DNA of 64,000 nucleotides from Lentisalinibacter sp964427415 (lineage in GTDB: Bacteria; Pseudomonadota; Gammaproteobacteria; Steroidobacterales; Woeseiaceae), in NCBI GenBank assembly GCA_964427415.1, contig CAYRUH010000011.1:1-64000 (forward strand). Direction: 5' to 3'. The notes under the pieces are model-generated. The model was not told the DNA's origin and made no database searches. It worked only from the letters and a program-made list of their open reading frames with translations. Below, in pieces: positions 7,019-15,041 of the stretch. The position numbers and the translations under genes are program-made. How positions within the stretch are numbered: the first letter of the stretch is position 1; each line of letters starts with the position of its first letter.

Positions 7019-8296
7019 ATGAACGGCCAGTACATCCCGCGCATCGTCGACCGCGAACTCGATGAGCTCCTGCCGGAACTGCCCGCGATCGCGCTGGAAG
7101 GTCCCAAGGCCGTCGGCAAGACCGAGACGGCCCGCCGTCGTGCGAAGACCATCCATCAGCTCGACGACCCGGCCCAGCGCACGATTGCGGCGGCCGATCC
7201 GGCGCGCGTGTTGACTGGCACTCCGCCGCTCCTGATCGACGAGTGGCAACGGGTTCCCGCCGTCTGGGACGCCGTGCGGCGGGCGGTCGATCAGGGAACT
7301 GCGCCGTCGCAATTCCTGTTGACCGGGTCGGCGAGCCCGGCTGCCGCGCCGACCCATTCGGGCGCCGGCCGAATCGTAACCCTGCGCATGCGGCCGTTGT
7401 CGCTGGCGGAGCGGCAACTCGACGTCGCGACCGTTAGCCTGCGCGATCTGCTGGCGGGGAGCCGTGCGGAGGTCACCGGCCGCACCAATGTAGGGCTGGA
7501 GACCTACGTCGACGAGATCGTCCGTTCCGGGCTGCCCGGCATGCGCGCCTACCGCGGCCGCGCCTTGCGCACGCAGCTAGAAGGCTACCTGGACCGCATC
7601 ATCGATACCGACTTCGAGGAGCAGGGCCTGTCCGTGCGCCGACCTGAGACGCTCAGGCGCTGGATCGCCGCCTACGCCGCGGCCACTGCAACCACGGCTT
7701 CGCTGGAGACGATTCGTGACGCCGCAACGGGTGGGCAGCGGGACAAGCCGTCCCGCAGCGCGACCCAACCCTGGCGAGAGGTGCTCGAGCGGCTGTGGAT
7801 CCTCGATCCGGTGCCCGCCTGGCTGCCGACACAGAATTACCTGACCAGGCTCGCCCAGTTGCCCAAGCACCACCTCGCAGACCCGGCCCTGGCCGCCGCG
7901 ATTCTCGGCGTGGACGCCGACGCATTACTCGCCGGTGCAGAGGCTGGCCCACGGATTCCTCGCAGCGGTGTGTTGCTGGGCCGGTTGTTCGAGTCTCTCG
8001 TGACCTTGAGCCTGCGTGTCTACGCCCAGGCCGCAGAAGCACGCTTGCGGCATCTTCGCCTGCATGGTGGTGGCCAGGAGGTGGATCTGATCGTCGAGCG
8101 CAGTGACCGGCGCATCATCGCCGTCGAGGTGAAGCTCAGCCGCACGGTCGATGACGATGACGTCAGGCATCTGCACTGGCTGCGCGAGAGGATCGGCGAC
8201 GACCTGCTCGACGCCCTCGTGATCAACACCGGCCCGGAGGCCTACCGCCGCAAGGACGGCATCGCCGTTATTCCGGCCGCGTTACTCGGACCCTGA
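7019..8296 (+). CDS. ATP-binding protein of the AAA_14/DUF4143 family
   Basis: The 425-residue protein has an N-terminal P-loop ATPase: Walker A LEGPKAVGKTET (about 24-35), Walker B LLIDEWQ, and the sensor-like FLLTGSAS. A C-terminal DUF4143 domain (about 180-400) is PD-(D/E)XK nuclease-like, with HGGGQEVDLIVE...RIIAVEVKLS: Asp, then Glu-x-Lys. These proteins are widespread, often strain-variable, and of unsettled function. They have been linked to defence or TA-like behaviour. The ATG at 7019 begins directly at the family N-terminus (MNGQYIPRIVD); an upstream ATG at 6947 in frame adds unconserved residues. No partner gene is evident. Confidence 0.85.
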   Translation: MNGQYIPRIVDRELDELLPELPAIALEGPKAVGKTETARRRAKTIHQLDDPAQRTIAAADPARVLTGTPPLLIDEWQRVPAVWDAVRRAVDQGTAPSQFLLTGSASPAAAPTHSGAGRIVTLRMRPLSLAERQLDVATVSLRDLLAGSRAEVTGRTNVGLETYVDEIVRSGLPGMRAYRGRALRTQLEGYLDRIIDTDFEEQGLSVRRPETLRRWIAAYAAATATTASLETIRDAATGGQRDKPSRSATQPWREVLERLWILDPVPAWLPTQNYLTRLAQLPKHHLADPALAAAILGVDADALLAGAEAGPRIPRSGVLLGRLFESLVTLSLRVYAQAAEARLRHLRLHGGGQEVDLIVERSDRRIIAVEVKLSRTVDDDDVRHLHWLRERIGDDLLDALVINTGPEAYRRKDGIAVIPAALLGP

Positions 8297-8313
8297 CGGA
8301 GCGGGGATCAGGA

Positions 8314-8541
8314 ATGAGATTCACCCGTCACATCGGCATCGACTATTCCGCCGCTCAAACCGCAGAGAGCGGACTGAAGGGTCTGCAGGTCTACCCGTCA
8401 CTCCTCCGCCGCCGCTATCCGAAAGAAGACCGAACTCCAGACGAGCACGACGCCTATTGCGTCGCTGCATGGCTTACCGAAGTAGATCGCCGCAGCGCCC
8501 CGGACCACTATTTCAACCCGCCGCTCAGCCTCCCCGAGTCG
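8314..8541 (+). pseudogene. DUF429-like gene remnant with internal deletion
   Basis: The first 26 residues (HIGIDYSAAQTAESGLKGLQVY) match the N-terminus of the DUF429-type RNase-H-fold family. The next residues jump straight to the family C-terminus (VYPSLLRRRYPKEDRTPDEHDAYCVAAWLTEVDRR...YFNPPLSLPE). About 100 or more central residues are absent, so only the two ends remain, still in frame. The open frame continues to 8820 but the sequence after 8541 is unrecognisable and overlaps the 3' end of the mscS-type gene. It is almost certainly non-functional. I recognise the family from memory of its conserved motifs; a profile search would settle it. Confidence 0.6.
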
Positions 8542-8687
8542 TGGAGATCCCGCCATCTCCGGACACTTCACTGTCGGCCTTTGCGCAAGTCTTACGGGAC
8601 TCCGGTTCACTCGCAGCTTCCCGGACAGTCACACGCGATCGAACAGACGGTCGGCGAAGCCCGGCTCGTCTCTCATATTGCGCACCG

Positions 8688-9836
8688 TCATGAGTCAGCG
8701 TGCCGGTGCGGCGATAATGGGAAGACCTCTGGCGCGTCCGGCAACGACTCGAGATACAGCGACCGGCTGGGAAACGCGAAGCCGGTGCCGGTGGAGGTGA
8801 CGATTTCCTTGATTTCGTAGGCCAGCCGTTCCTTGATCTCCAGCCATTCTCCCCAGACGGTCGTGTTGGTGAAGCAGTACAGCAGGATATCGATGGAACT
8901 GTCGGAGAAGCCGTCGATGCGGACGAAAGTCGCGACCTCCGACGGATTGGCGAATTCGCTGCTGCCCAGCACGTAGCGCTCGATCCGGTCGCGTATCTCG
9001 CGCAGCTGGTCCACGCTGGTGCGGTATTCGACGCCGATGATCCATCGAATCCGGCGATGGCTCATGCGGGTGAAGTTCGTAACGGCGTTGTCGGCCAGAC
9101 TCGCGTTCGGCACGTATACCGGTGCCCGGTCGAAACGCCGCACCGTCGTGGTTCGGAAGCCGACTTCGAGAACAGTGCCCTCCACGACGCCATCCACCAG
9201 GATCCATTCGCCGACATTGAAGCGTCGTTCGCCGATGACGAACAGGCCGGCGATGAGATTCTTGAAAAGGTCCTGGGCGCCGAGTGCCACGGCGACGCCG
9301 AACAGGCCGAGGCCCGCGATGATCGGGCCGACGGCGATGCCCCATAGTTCCAGAATCGTAGCGGCGCCCAGCACCAAGAACACCACTTTCGCGGCCTTTA
9401 CGGTCCAGCTGACCATCGCGTCGGTAAAAAACCGCTTTGCCTTCAGCAGCAGATGGCCGACCGGCGCCGTCAGCCGGTAAAAGGACCAGAACAGCGTGAA
9501 CGCGACCAGCGAACGGTTGACGTTGTAGAAGAATGCCGCTGTACCTTCGCCGACGTCGAGTGCGCTCGTGGCAAAGAAAATGCCCATCACAACCGGTACG
9601 AAACGGATCGGCGCGCTGACGGCATCGAGTATCATGTCGTCGATGCCCGTACTGGTCCGCGCCGTCGCCCGTTTCAAAGCCTTTACGACCACACGGGTGA
9701 ACAGGCTTCGCGCCAGCAGGAAGAAGCCGAGGATCGCCAGGGCGATCAGCGTGTCTGCAATCTGGATGCCGAACACGCCCTCCTGCCAGACGTCGACCAC
9801 CAGGTCCCGGAAATCCCTGAAAGATGATATGTCCAT
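8688..9836 (-). CDS. MscS-family mechanosensitive ion channel
   Basis: This inner-membrane channel opens under membrane tension to release solutes during osmotic downshock. The 382 residues show four to five hydrophobic segments (about 25-45, 75-95, 105-125, 145-165, 170-195). The pore helix GPIIAGLGLFGVAVALGAQDLFKNLIAGLFVIGE matches MscS TM3 with its Gly/Ala packing pattern. The cytoplasmic beta-domain follows (FNVGEWILVDGVVEGTVLEVGFRTTTVRRFDRAPVYVPNA), then the alpha/beta C-terminal domain. It is transcribed divergently from the USP gene. It is larger than E. coli MscS because of extra N-terminal helices, as in YbdG/YnaI-like members. Confidence 0.93.
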   Translation of the reverse strand: MDISSFRDFRDLVVDVWQEGVFGIQIADTLIALAILGFFLLARSLFTRVVVKALKRATARTSTGIDDMILDAVSAPIRFVPVVMGIFFATSALDVGEGTAAFFYNVNRSLVAFTLFWSFYRLTAPVGHLLLKAKRFFTDAMVSWTVKAAKVVFLVLGAATILELWGIAVGPIIAGLGLFGVAVALGAQDLFKNLIAGLFVIGERRFNVGEWILVDGVVEGTVLEVGFRTTTVRRFDRAPVYVPNASLADNAVTNFTRMSHRRIRWIIGVEYRTSVDQLREIRDRIERYVLGSSEFANPSEVATFVRIDGFSDSSIDILLYCFTNTTVWGEWLEIKERLAYEIKEIVTSTGTGFAFPSRSLYLESLPDAPEVFPLSPHRHADS

Positions 9837-10056
9837 AAGTCGCGGTATCGAGCGCTGCCGGAGTGCGCCGCAACGATAGCATCCCGCGCCGGCACGGGTA
9901 AGCTGCGCCAGCGATGCCCTTGCGGTGCCGCCGCTTTTCTACCGTGGCGACTGTCCGCGCTGCTCATGAGCCAGGGCTGGTGACTGCCCTGCTTTGTCGG
10001 GATAATGAATCCTGGGCGCGCCTCCGACGGCAGAATGGCAAGACGGGAACTCTCTG

Positions 10057-11022
10057 ATGGAACGCTTTCGGAATATCCTCTGCGTGGTGGACAAGGCATC
10101 CGATGAGGCCGCGCTTGAGCGGGCTGTTTCCCTGGCGGAAAATAACCAGTCTGCGCTGACTGTCGCCCGGGTCATTCCTCGCCACGCGACGGACCTGCGC
10201 CTGCCGGCGGACGGACCCACGTCCGAGGCGCTGCGTAAGTGGGCGAGAGCCGAGCAGCTGGAGTCGCTGGAGGCGATGGCTCGTCCCTACGGTGACCGGG
10301 TCGATCTCGCCCTGCGGCTGATGGAGGGTACCGAATTCCTGGAGATCATCCGCGCCGTGCTGGCAGATGGTTACGACCTGGTCGTCAAGCCGGCAGAGGA
10401 CCCACCTTACCTCAGGCGGCTGTTCGGCACCGACGACATGCATCTCCTGCGCAAGTGTCCGTGTCCGCTGTGGCTTACCAGGCCCGGCGAGAAGACCAAC
10501 TACAGCCGGATTCTCGCCGCGGTGGATTTCGACGCTTCGGAGCCGAACGAAGCCGCCAACGAACTCAATCGCACGATCCTGGAGCTTGCCGCTGCGCTGT
10601 CGGTCTCGGATTTCGCCGAGCTGCATGTCGTTCACGCCTGGGATGCACCGGCCGAGGGCGTGATCCGGCGCTGGGCTGCCGTGCCCGACAGCGCGGCTAC
10701 GGATTACACGGAGGCGGAGAGGTCTGCCCACGCGAGAGGGCTGGAGCAAATCGGCAGCCGATTCAAAGAGTGGCTCGGAGCCGAGAGTTATGAGTATGTG
10801 GCGCCTCGCTACCACCTGGCGCGCGGCTCGGCGGTTACGCTCGTCCCCGCGCTCGCCGCGGATCTGGAGGCAGATCTGGTGGTGATGGGGACGGTGGCGC
10901 GCAGCGGCATCTCCGGCCTCATCATCGGCAATACCGCCGAGGCGATTCTGGAGCAACTGCCCTGCGCCGTACTGGCCGTGAAAGGACCGGGATTCGTCTC
11001 GCCGGTGCGCCTGTCCGACTGA
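10057..11022 (+). CDS. Tandem universal stress protein (UspE-like)
   Basis: The 321-residue protein carries two USP domains (about 1-145 and 150-315). The second has the ATP-binding signature spread over VVMGTVARSGISGLIIGNTAEAIL, close to the UspE/UspA G-x2-G-x9-G-(S/T) pattern. The first has the degenerate DLVVKPAEDPPYLRRLFGTDDMHLLRKCPCPLWL. Tandem USPs of this size act in stress survival and motility control in proteobacteria. The ATG at 10057 fits the conserved N-terminus MERFRNILCVVD. It lies convergent with the Kef-type antiporter gene (16-base gap), both of which fit an envelope or osmotic stress theme. Confidence 0.9.
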   Translation: MERFRNILCVVDKASDEAALERAVSLAENNQSALTVARVIPRHATDLRLPADGPTSEALRKWARAEQLESLEAMARPYGDRVDLALRLMEGTEFLEIIRAVLADGYDLVVKPAEDPPYLRRLFGTDDMHLLRKCPCPLWLTRPGEKTNYSRILAAVDFDASEPNEAANELNRTILELAAALSVSDFAELHVVHAWDAPAEGVIRRWAAVPDSAATDYTEAERSAHARGLEQIGSRFKEWLGAESYEYVAPRYHLARGSAVTLVPALAADLEADLVVMGTVARSGISGLIIGNTAEAILEQLPCAVLAVKGPGFVSPVRLSD

Positions 11023-11037
11023 TCTCTCCCTGCGGCC

Positions 11038-12753
11038 TCAGGGCAGGCTCTTGTCCCCGAGCTCACCCTCCGGTATGGCGGTTCGCTCTCTCTCCTCACT
11101 CCCTGTGAGCAGATCCACGGCCCGATCGGCCGCATCCTGGAACGGCTCCAGTATCAGATCGGCACCCGCCGCCCTGAGCTCCTCGGTATCCATCTGCTTG
11201 TGTGAGGTAACGGCGATACGGCCTGTGAAGCCCGCGCCCCGGCTCACCTGCAGCAGCGTCTCCTGGACATCCTCGTAACTGAGGCCGGTCGGCTGCACGG
11301 GCATGGTCGATACCAGCCAGCGGGCACGGTCGAGCGGCAGCGTGGCCAGAAACTCCGGATCGCTCGCATCGCCGTAGTCCGCCTCGAGGCCCAGCGAGCG
11401 CCATCGCCGCACGGCGACCGGATTGAAGTCGACACCCAGCACCGGTATGTCCTTGTTGTCCAGACGCATGCCGATCGCGGTGCCGAATCGGCCGAGACCG
11501 AAAATGATCACGTCATACCGGCCTGCGATATGTCCTTCGCCCTCCGCGGGTTCGGCGGGAACGTTCCAGCGCTCGAAGACTCCGAGCACGGGTTCGAATA
11601 GGGCGTAGAGCTGGTGTGAGTAGGTGATCATGTAGGTCGATACGCCGATGGTGACCAGCCCCACGAGGGTGACGAGACCGAGAGCGTCCGGCAAGACGTG
11701 GCCGAGGGAGACCCCCATGGCGATGAAGATCAGCGAGAACTCACTGATCTGCGCCACCGTGAGACCCGCGAGAAAACCCGTGCGTTTGCGATAGCCCATG
11801 CCGCCCATGATGGCCAGAACTATCAGGGGGTTACCGATCAGAACGAACAGCGAAAAGACCACGGCTGCGAAGATGTTCGAGCCGAGCACCGACAGGTCCA
11901 GCGCAGAGCCGAGGGCGATGAAGAAAAAGAGCAGCAGAAAGTCGCGCAGCGGCGCCAGCCTGGCGGCGATGGTCTCCCGATAGGGCGTCGAGGCGAGCGA
12001 GATACCCGCCAGCAGGCCACCCACCTCCTTGCCGAGCCCGGTGAGGTCGCCCACCGCGGCAAAAAGTGCCGCCTGTGCGATGGCGAAGACCAGCAGCAGT
12101 TCCGGTGCCTGCGCCAGCTTCTCGATAAGAGGGTCGGCGATGTAGCGCACGAAAATAACGACCAGTGCTACGAGCGCAATACCCGAAAGCAGCACCCGCA
12201 AGACGGATGCCCCCCCATGTTCGCCGCCGCCGATGCCGATGGCGGAGAGCGCGATCATGGCGAAAACCACTACCAGATCCTGGACGATCAGGAAGCCGAG
12301 TGCGATCTGGCCGTGCAGCGAGTCGATCTCCCGCTTGTCCGAGAGCAGCTTGACGATGATGATCGTGCTCGAGAACGTGAGCGCGACCGCGACGTAGAGG
12401 CTGGTGATCGGGTCCAGGCCCAGCGCCAGGCCGATGAGGAAGCCGAACAGAGACGTGAACAGAACCTGGCCGAGGCCGGTCATCAGCGAGACCGTGCCGA
12501 GGGTCCTGATCAGTTTGATGTCGAGCTTGATGCCGACCAGGAACAGCAGCACGGCGATACCGAGCTGGGAGAGAAACGTGATCTGGGGCTCGGAGCGGAC
12601 AATATCCAGCGCCGAAGGGCCTGCCAGCAGGCCTACGGCAATGAAGCTGACGATGAGCGGTTGACGCATCAGCAGGCCGACCGAACCGACGATAGCGGCC
12701 AGCACCAGCAGTGCGGCCATTTCGGTGAACGCAGATTGGTGGATGAGTTCGTA
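11038..12753 (-). CDS. Kef-type CPA2 cation:proton antiporter with RCK/TrkA-N domain
   Basis: This inner-membrane monovalent-cation/proton antiporter has about 12 hydrophobic segments over residues 10-385, including the CPA2 region around LLFLVGIKLDIKLIRTLG and FSSTIIIVKLLSDKREIDSLHGQIALGFLIVQDL. A Rossmann TrkA-N domain follows (about 415-530): DVIIFGLGRFGTAIGMRL...VLGVDFNPVAVRRWRSLGLEADYGDASDP, which binds nucleotide and gates transport. The frame is open to 12831, but a GTG at 12753 (VYELIHQSAF) begins the conserved part; an ATG a little further in is also possible. Length, about 571 residues, is normal for the family. Confidence 0.88.
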   Translation of the reverse strand, partial: YELIHQSAFTEMAALLVLAAIVGSVGLLMRQPLIVSFIAVGLLAGPSALDIVRSEPQITFLSQLGIAVLLFLVGIKLDIKLIRTLGTVSLMTGLGQVLFTSLFGFLIGLALGLDPITSLYVAVALTFSSTIIIVKLLSDKREIDSLHGQIALGFLIVQDLVVVFAMIALSAIGIGGGEHGGASVLRVLLSGIALVALVVIFVRYIADPLIEKLAQAPELLLVFAIAQAALFAAVGDLTGLGKEVGGLLAGISLASTPYRETIAARLAPLRDFLLLFFFIALGSALDLSVLGSNIFAAVVFSLFVLIGNPLIVLAIMGGMGYRKRTGFLAGLTVAQISEFSLIFIAMGVSLGHVLPDALGLVTLVGLVTIGVSTYMITYSHQLYALFEPVLGVFERWNVPAEPAEGEGHIAGRYDVIIFGLGRFGTAIGMRLDNKDIPVLGVDFNPVAVRRWRSLGLEADYGDASDPEFLATLPLDRARWLVSTMPVQPTGLSYEDVQETLLQVSRGAGFTGRIAVTSHKQMDTEELRAAGADLILEPFQDAADRAVDLLTGSEERERTAIPEGELGDKSLP

Positions 12754-12829
12754 CACTGGTGTCCGCCGGCAACAGGAACCCTCAACTGTACATGATAGAT
12801 GCGCGTCCGGCGTACCAGCTGTGGCGGGC

Positions 12830-12867
12830 AAAAAAAGACCGCGGGCAGCCGGAGCCGTCCGCGGTCC
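12830..12867 (-). terminator. Rho-independent terminator of the DUF4168 gene
   Basis: On the minus strand the arms GACCGCGG and CCGCGGTC (plus coordinates 12859-12866 and 12837-12844) form a perfect 8-bp GC-rich stem. Seven consecutive T residues follow (A-tract at 12830-12836 on the plus strand). It lies about 35 bases beyond the stop at 12900. Confidence 0.87.
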
Positions 12868-12899
12868 CTGGAGCCTTCAGAGGTGAAGGCCGATTGGCG

Positions 12900-13307
12900 T
12901 CAGCTCTGACGCCGGGAATCGATCATGCTGAGCACTTCGTCCCGCTGATCGGGGTTGGCGTTGATCAGCGTCGCGGTCTCGTTGTACTTGTCTACGGTCC
13001 AGCCGTGATCCTGGATCGTGCGCTCTATTTCCTCCTGCATGTTGAGCTGCACTTCACGCGCCTCTTCCTGGGTCTGGGCCTGGCTCATATCTGCGGACAT
13101 CTCCCGGCGGGTGTTCTCCACCTCAACGTAGATCTGGGCGAATTTCGTGAGATCTGCTTCCGAGACCTTCTCCGCCTGCGGCGACGGAGCCGGCGGCGGA
13201 GGCGGGGACGGTGTTGCCTGCGGCTGGCCCGGTTGCGGCGCCTGGGCCAGCGCGAGCAGCGGGGCCAGCGTGAGAGCGGCTATCGCGGTAATGAAACGAG
13301 TCTTCAT
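12900..13307 (-). CDS. Exported DUF4168-domain protein
   Basis: The 135-residue protein starts at 13307 directly after AGGAGGAAAC, a near-perfect ribosome-binding site; upstream in-frame extension is not coding. It has a Sec signal peptide (MKTRFITAIAALTLAPLLALAQA), then a Pro/Gln-rich linker (about 23-45). A DUF4168 domain follows: SEADLTKFAQIYVEVENTRREM..., ending NPDQRDEVLSMIDSRRQS. DUF4168 proteins are periplasmic helical proteins of unknown function. The gene stands alone between a strong terminator and a -24/-12 promoter. It is divergent from a histidine kinase/sigma-54 activator pair, which is therefore its likely regulator. Confidence 0.88.
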   Translation of the reverse strand: MKTRFITAIAALTLAPLLALAQAPQPGQPQATPSPPPPPAPSPQAEKVSEADLTKFAQIYVEVENTRREMSADMSQAQTQEEAREVQLNMQEEIERTIQDHGWTVDKYNETATLINANPDQRDEVLSMIDSRRQS

Positions 13308-13364
13308 GTTTCCTCCTTCGGATTGGGTAACCCGTCGCCCCTTCGCGGGGACGACACAGGAGCG

Positions 13365-13383
13365 ATTGCAATGCCCATGCCAA
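13365..13383 (-). promoter_or_regulatory. Sigma-54 (-24/-12) promoter for the DUF4168 gene
   Basis: Read on the minus strand, TTGGCATGGGCATTGCAAT matches the RpoN consensus: the GG (-24) and GC (-12) dinucleotides are separated by exactly ten bases. The predicted start is near 13357, giving a leader of about 50 bases with a strong ribosome-binding site. An NtrC-family activator is encoded next door at 15038-16453. Confidence 0.82.
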
Positions 13384-13448
13384 CTGAGCCGGGCCTGCAA
13401 CTCCTTGATCGGCGGGCGCCAATGGTTGGCCGGCGGAAATCTCTCAGT

Positions 13449-13535
13449 GCCAGCTTGACACAATGAGACCGGTGTAGACGGACCTGAGTCGTTGCGACAA
13501 GCGTTCTCGATGCTGGATTGTGTCATTTTGACGCA
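13449..13535. promoter_or_regulatory. Candidate upstream activator sites (TGTGTCA-N3-TG)
   Basis: Site 1 at 13519-13535 is TGTGTCA-TTT-TGACGCA, an inverted repeat with one mismatch. Site 2, read on the minus strand around 13449-13463, carries the same TGTGTCA-N3-TG core. They lie about 75-155 bases upstream of the -24/-12 element, the usual distance for enhancer-binding activators. The perfect pair TGACACAAT (13456-13464) / ATTGTGTCA (13517-13525) also links them. Confidence 0.6.
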
Positions 13536-13562
13536 TGTGCCCCGGCCGAGTAACCTGTCTGT

Positions 13563-15041
13563 ATGCTTCGGTTCCTGCGCCCGGCAGACCTGCGTATCGC
13601 GGCCCTTGGCGCCGTCGTACTGCCCATCCTCGCGCTTTACGGCCTCGCCGGTTACGCAGTGCTCGAGACTCTCGAGGCGCAACTGGAGGCACGCCTCGAG
13701 GAAGACATCGCACTCATCGCGCGGTCGCTGAAACGTCCGATCGCCCGGTCTCTGCAGCGTGACCGCGAGAATGCCATGGACGAGGCGTTACGCTCCGCCT
13801 TCGACTTCGGCCGGGTCTACGGCGCCTATGTGTACGATGCGGAGGGGCAACTGCTCGGGAGCGCGGATCCGGGGGGCAGACCTCGCGGCACGGATCAGCA
13901 GGCTCGCGATGCCCGTGCGCTGGCGGGAACAGCGAGAGAGCGCGGCGACCTGAGTGACTATCGTTCGTTCGGAGGTCTGGAGGTCTTCTCTTACTTCACC
14001 CCTCTGACCGGGCCGGGCGGGCAGGTGATCGGCATGCTGCAGGTCACGCGCGAAGCGAGCGAGATGCGTGATTATCTCGGCAGCATCCGGGCGCAAGCGG
14101 CGGGATTCCTGTTGTTTTCAGCTCTGTTGTTGGGTGGAATCGTCTTCGCCGGCCATCACATGGCCGTTGGCAGGCCTCTGGGCCGCGTCACCGGAGCGAT
14201 GGAAAAGGTGGCCTTGGGCGATCGGGCGCGCCGGGTGATCCCGTCGGGACCGAGAGAGATCCGCCAGATCGGTGAGCGCTTCAACCGGATGCTGGGAGCA
14301 ATCGAGGAGCGCGACCGCCGCCTGACGGCGGAATATGAAAAGCAGCAGCGTCTTGCCGAGAAACTCAGGGAGTCCGAGAAATATGCACTGGCCGGCCGGC
14401 TGGCGGCCGGCGTCGCTCACGAACTGGGCACGCCGCTAAGTGTCATCGAAGGGCAAGTGCAGCGCCTGCTGCGCGACGAAGAGGAAGGCAGCCGACGACA
14501 CCGCGCGCTCACGGGCATTCGTGATGCGGCGCGGACGATGTCGCGGGTCGTGCGCCACTTGCTCGGGTTCGGCCAGGGCACGGCCAAGTCCCAGTCGCCC
14601 TGTTCGCCGGACCGGATACTGAGATTGGCAGCGGCGGATGTGCAGGCCCTGTACGACGAGAGCGAGACGCGTCTGGTGGTTGTAGCGTGCGGGTCCGGGG
14701 TTGAAATAGCGGCGGACAAGGAACGCCTTCGCGAGGCCCTGGTCCATCTCTTGCGCAACGCCCGCCATGCGGCGCCCGGCGGCATGGTGCGGCTCGGCTG
14801 TTCGCGCCGGCAAGACGGCGTCCGTCTCTTCGTCGAGGACTCCGGCGCGGGCATCATGAACACGGATCGCGATCGCGTCTTCGAGCCTTTCTTCACGACG
14901 AAACGCCCCGGAGAGGGTAGTGGGCTGGGGCTGGCAGTGGTACGCAGTATAGTCACCGATCACGACGCTGCCATCCACGTGTACGACGCGCCTGCCGGCG
15001 GTGCGGGCTTCGCCATGGACTTCCCGGTGCTGCCCTCATGA
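13563..15041 (+). CDS. Membrane sensor histidine kinase (NtrB/ZraS-like layout)
   Basis: The 492-residue protein has TM1 near residues 12-33, a periplasmic sensor region (about 35-178), TM2 (about 180-202), and a HAMP linker (RPLGRVTGAMEKVALGDRARRV). A HisKA domain with H-box AAGVAHELGTPLSVI and an HATPase_c domain follow (N-box LLRNARHA, G1 VEDSGAGI, F-box FEPFFTTK, G2 GEGSGLGLAVV). It autophosphorylates and passes phosphate to the response regulator encoded immediately downstream, with which it overlaps by 4 bases (ATGA). The sensed signal is unknown. The divergent DUF4168 gene with a sigma-54 promoter is the natural output. Confidence 0.93.
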   Translation: MLRFLRPADLRIAALGAVVLPILALYGLAGYAVLETLEAQLEARLEEDIALIARSLKRPIARSLQRDRENAMDEALRSAFDFGRVYGAYVYDAEGQLLGSADPGGRPRGTDQQARDARALAGTARERGDLSDYRSFGGLEVFSYFTPLTGPGGQVIGMLQVTREASEMRDYLGSIRAQAAGFLLFSALLLGGIVFAGHHMAVGRPLGRVTGAMEKVALGDRARRVIPSGPREIRQIGERFNRMLGAIEERDRRLTAEYEKQQRLAEKLRESEKYALAGRLAAGVAHELGTPLSVIEGQVQRLLRDEEEGSRRHRALTGIRDAARTMSRVVRHLLGFGQGTAKSQSPCSPDRILRLAAADVQALYDESETRLVVVACGSGVEIAADKERLREALVHLLRNARHAAPGGMVRLGCSRRQDGVRLFVEDSGAGIMNTDRDRVFEPFFTTKRPGEGSGLGLAVVRSIVTDHDAAIHVYDAPAGGAGFAMDFPVLPS

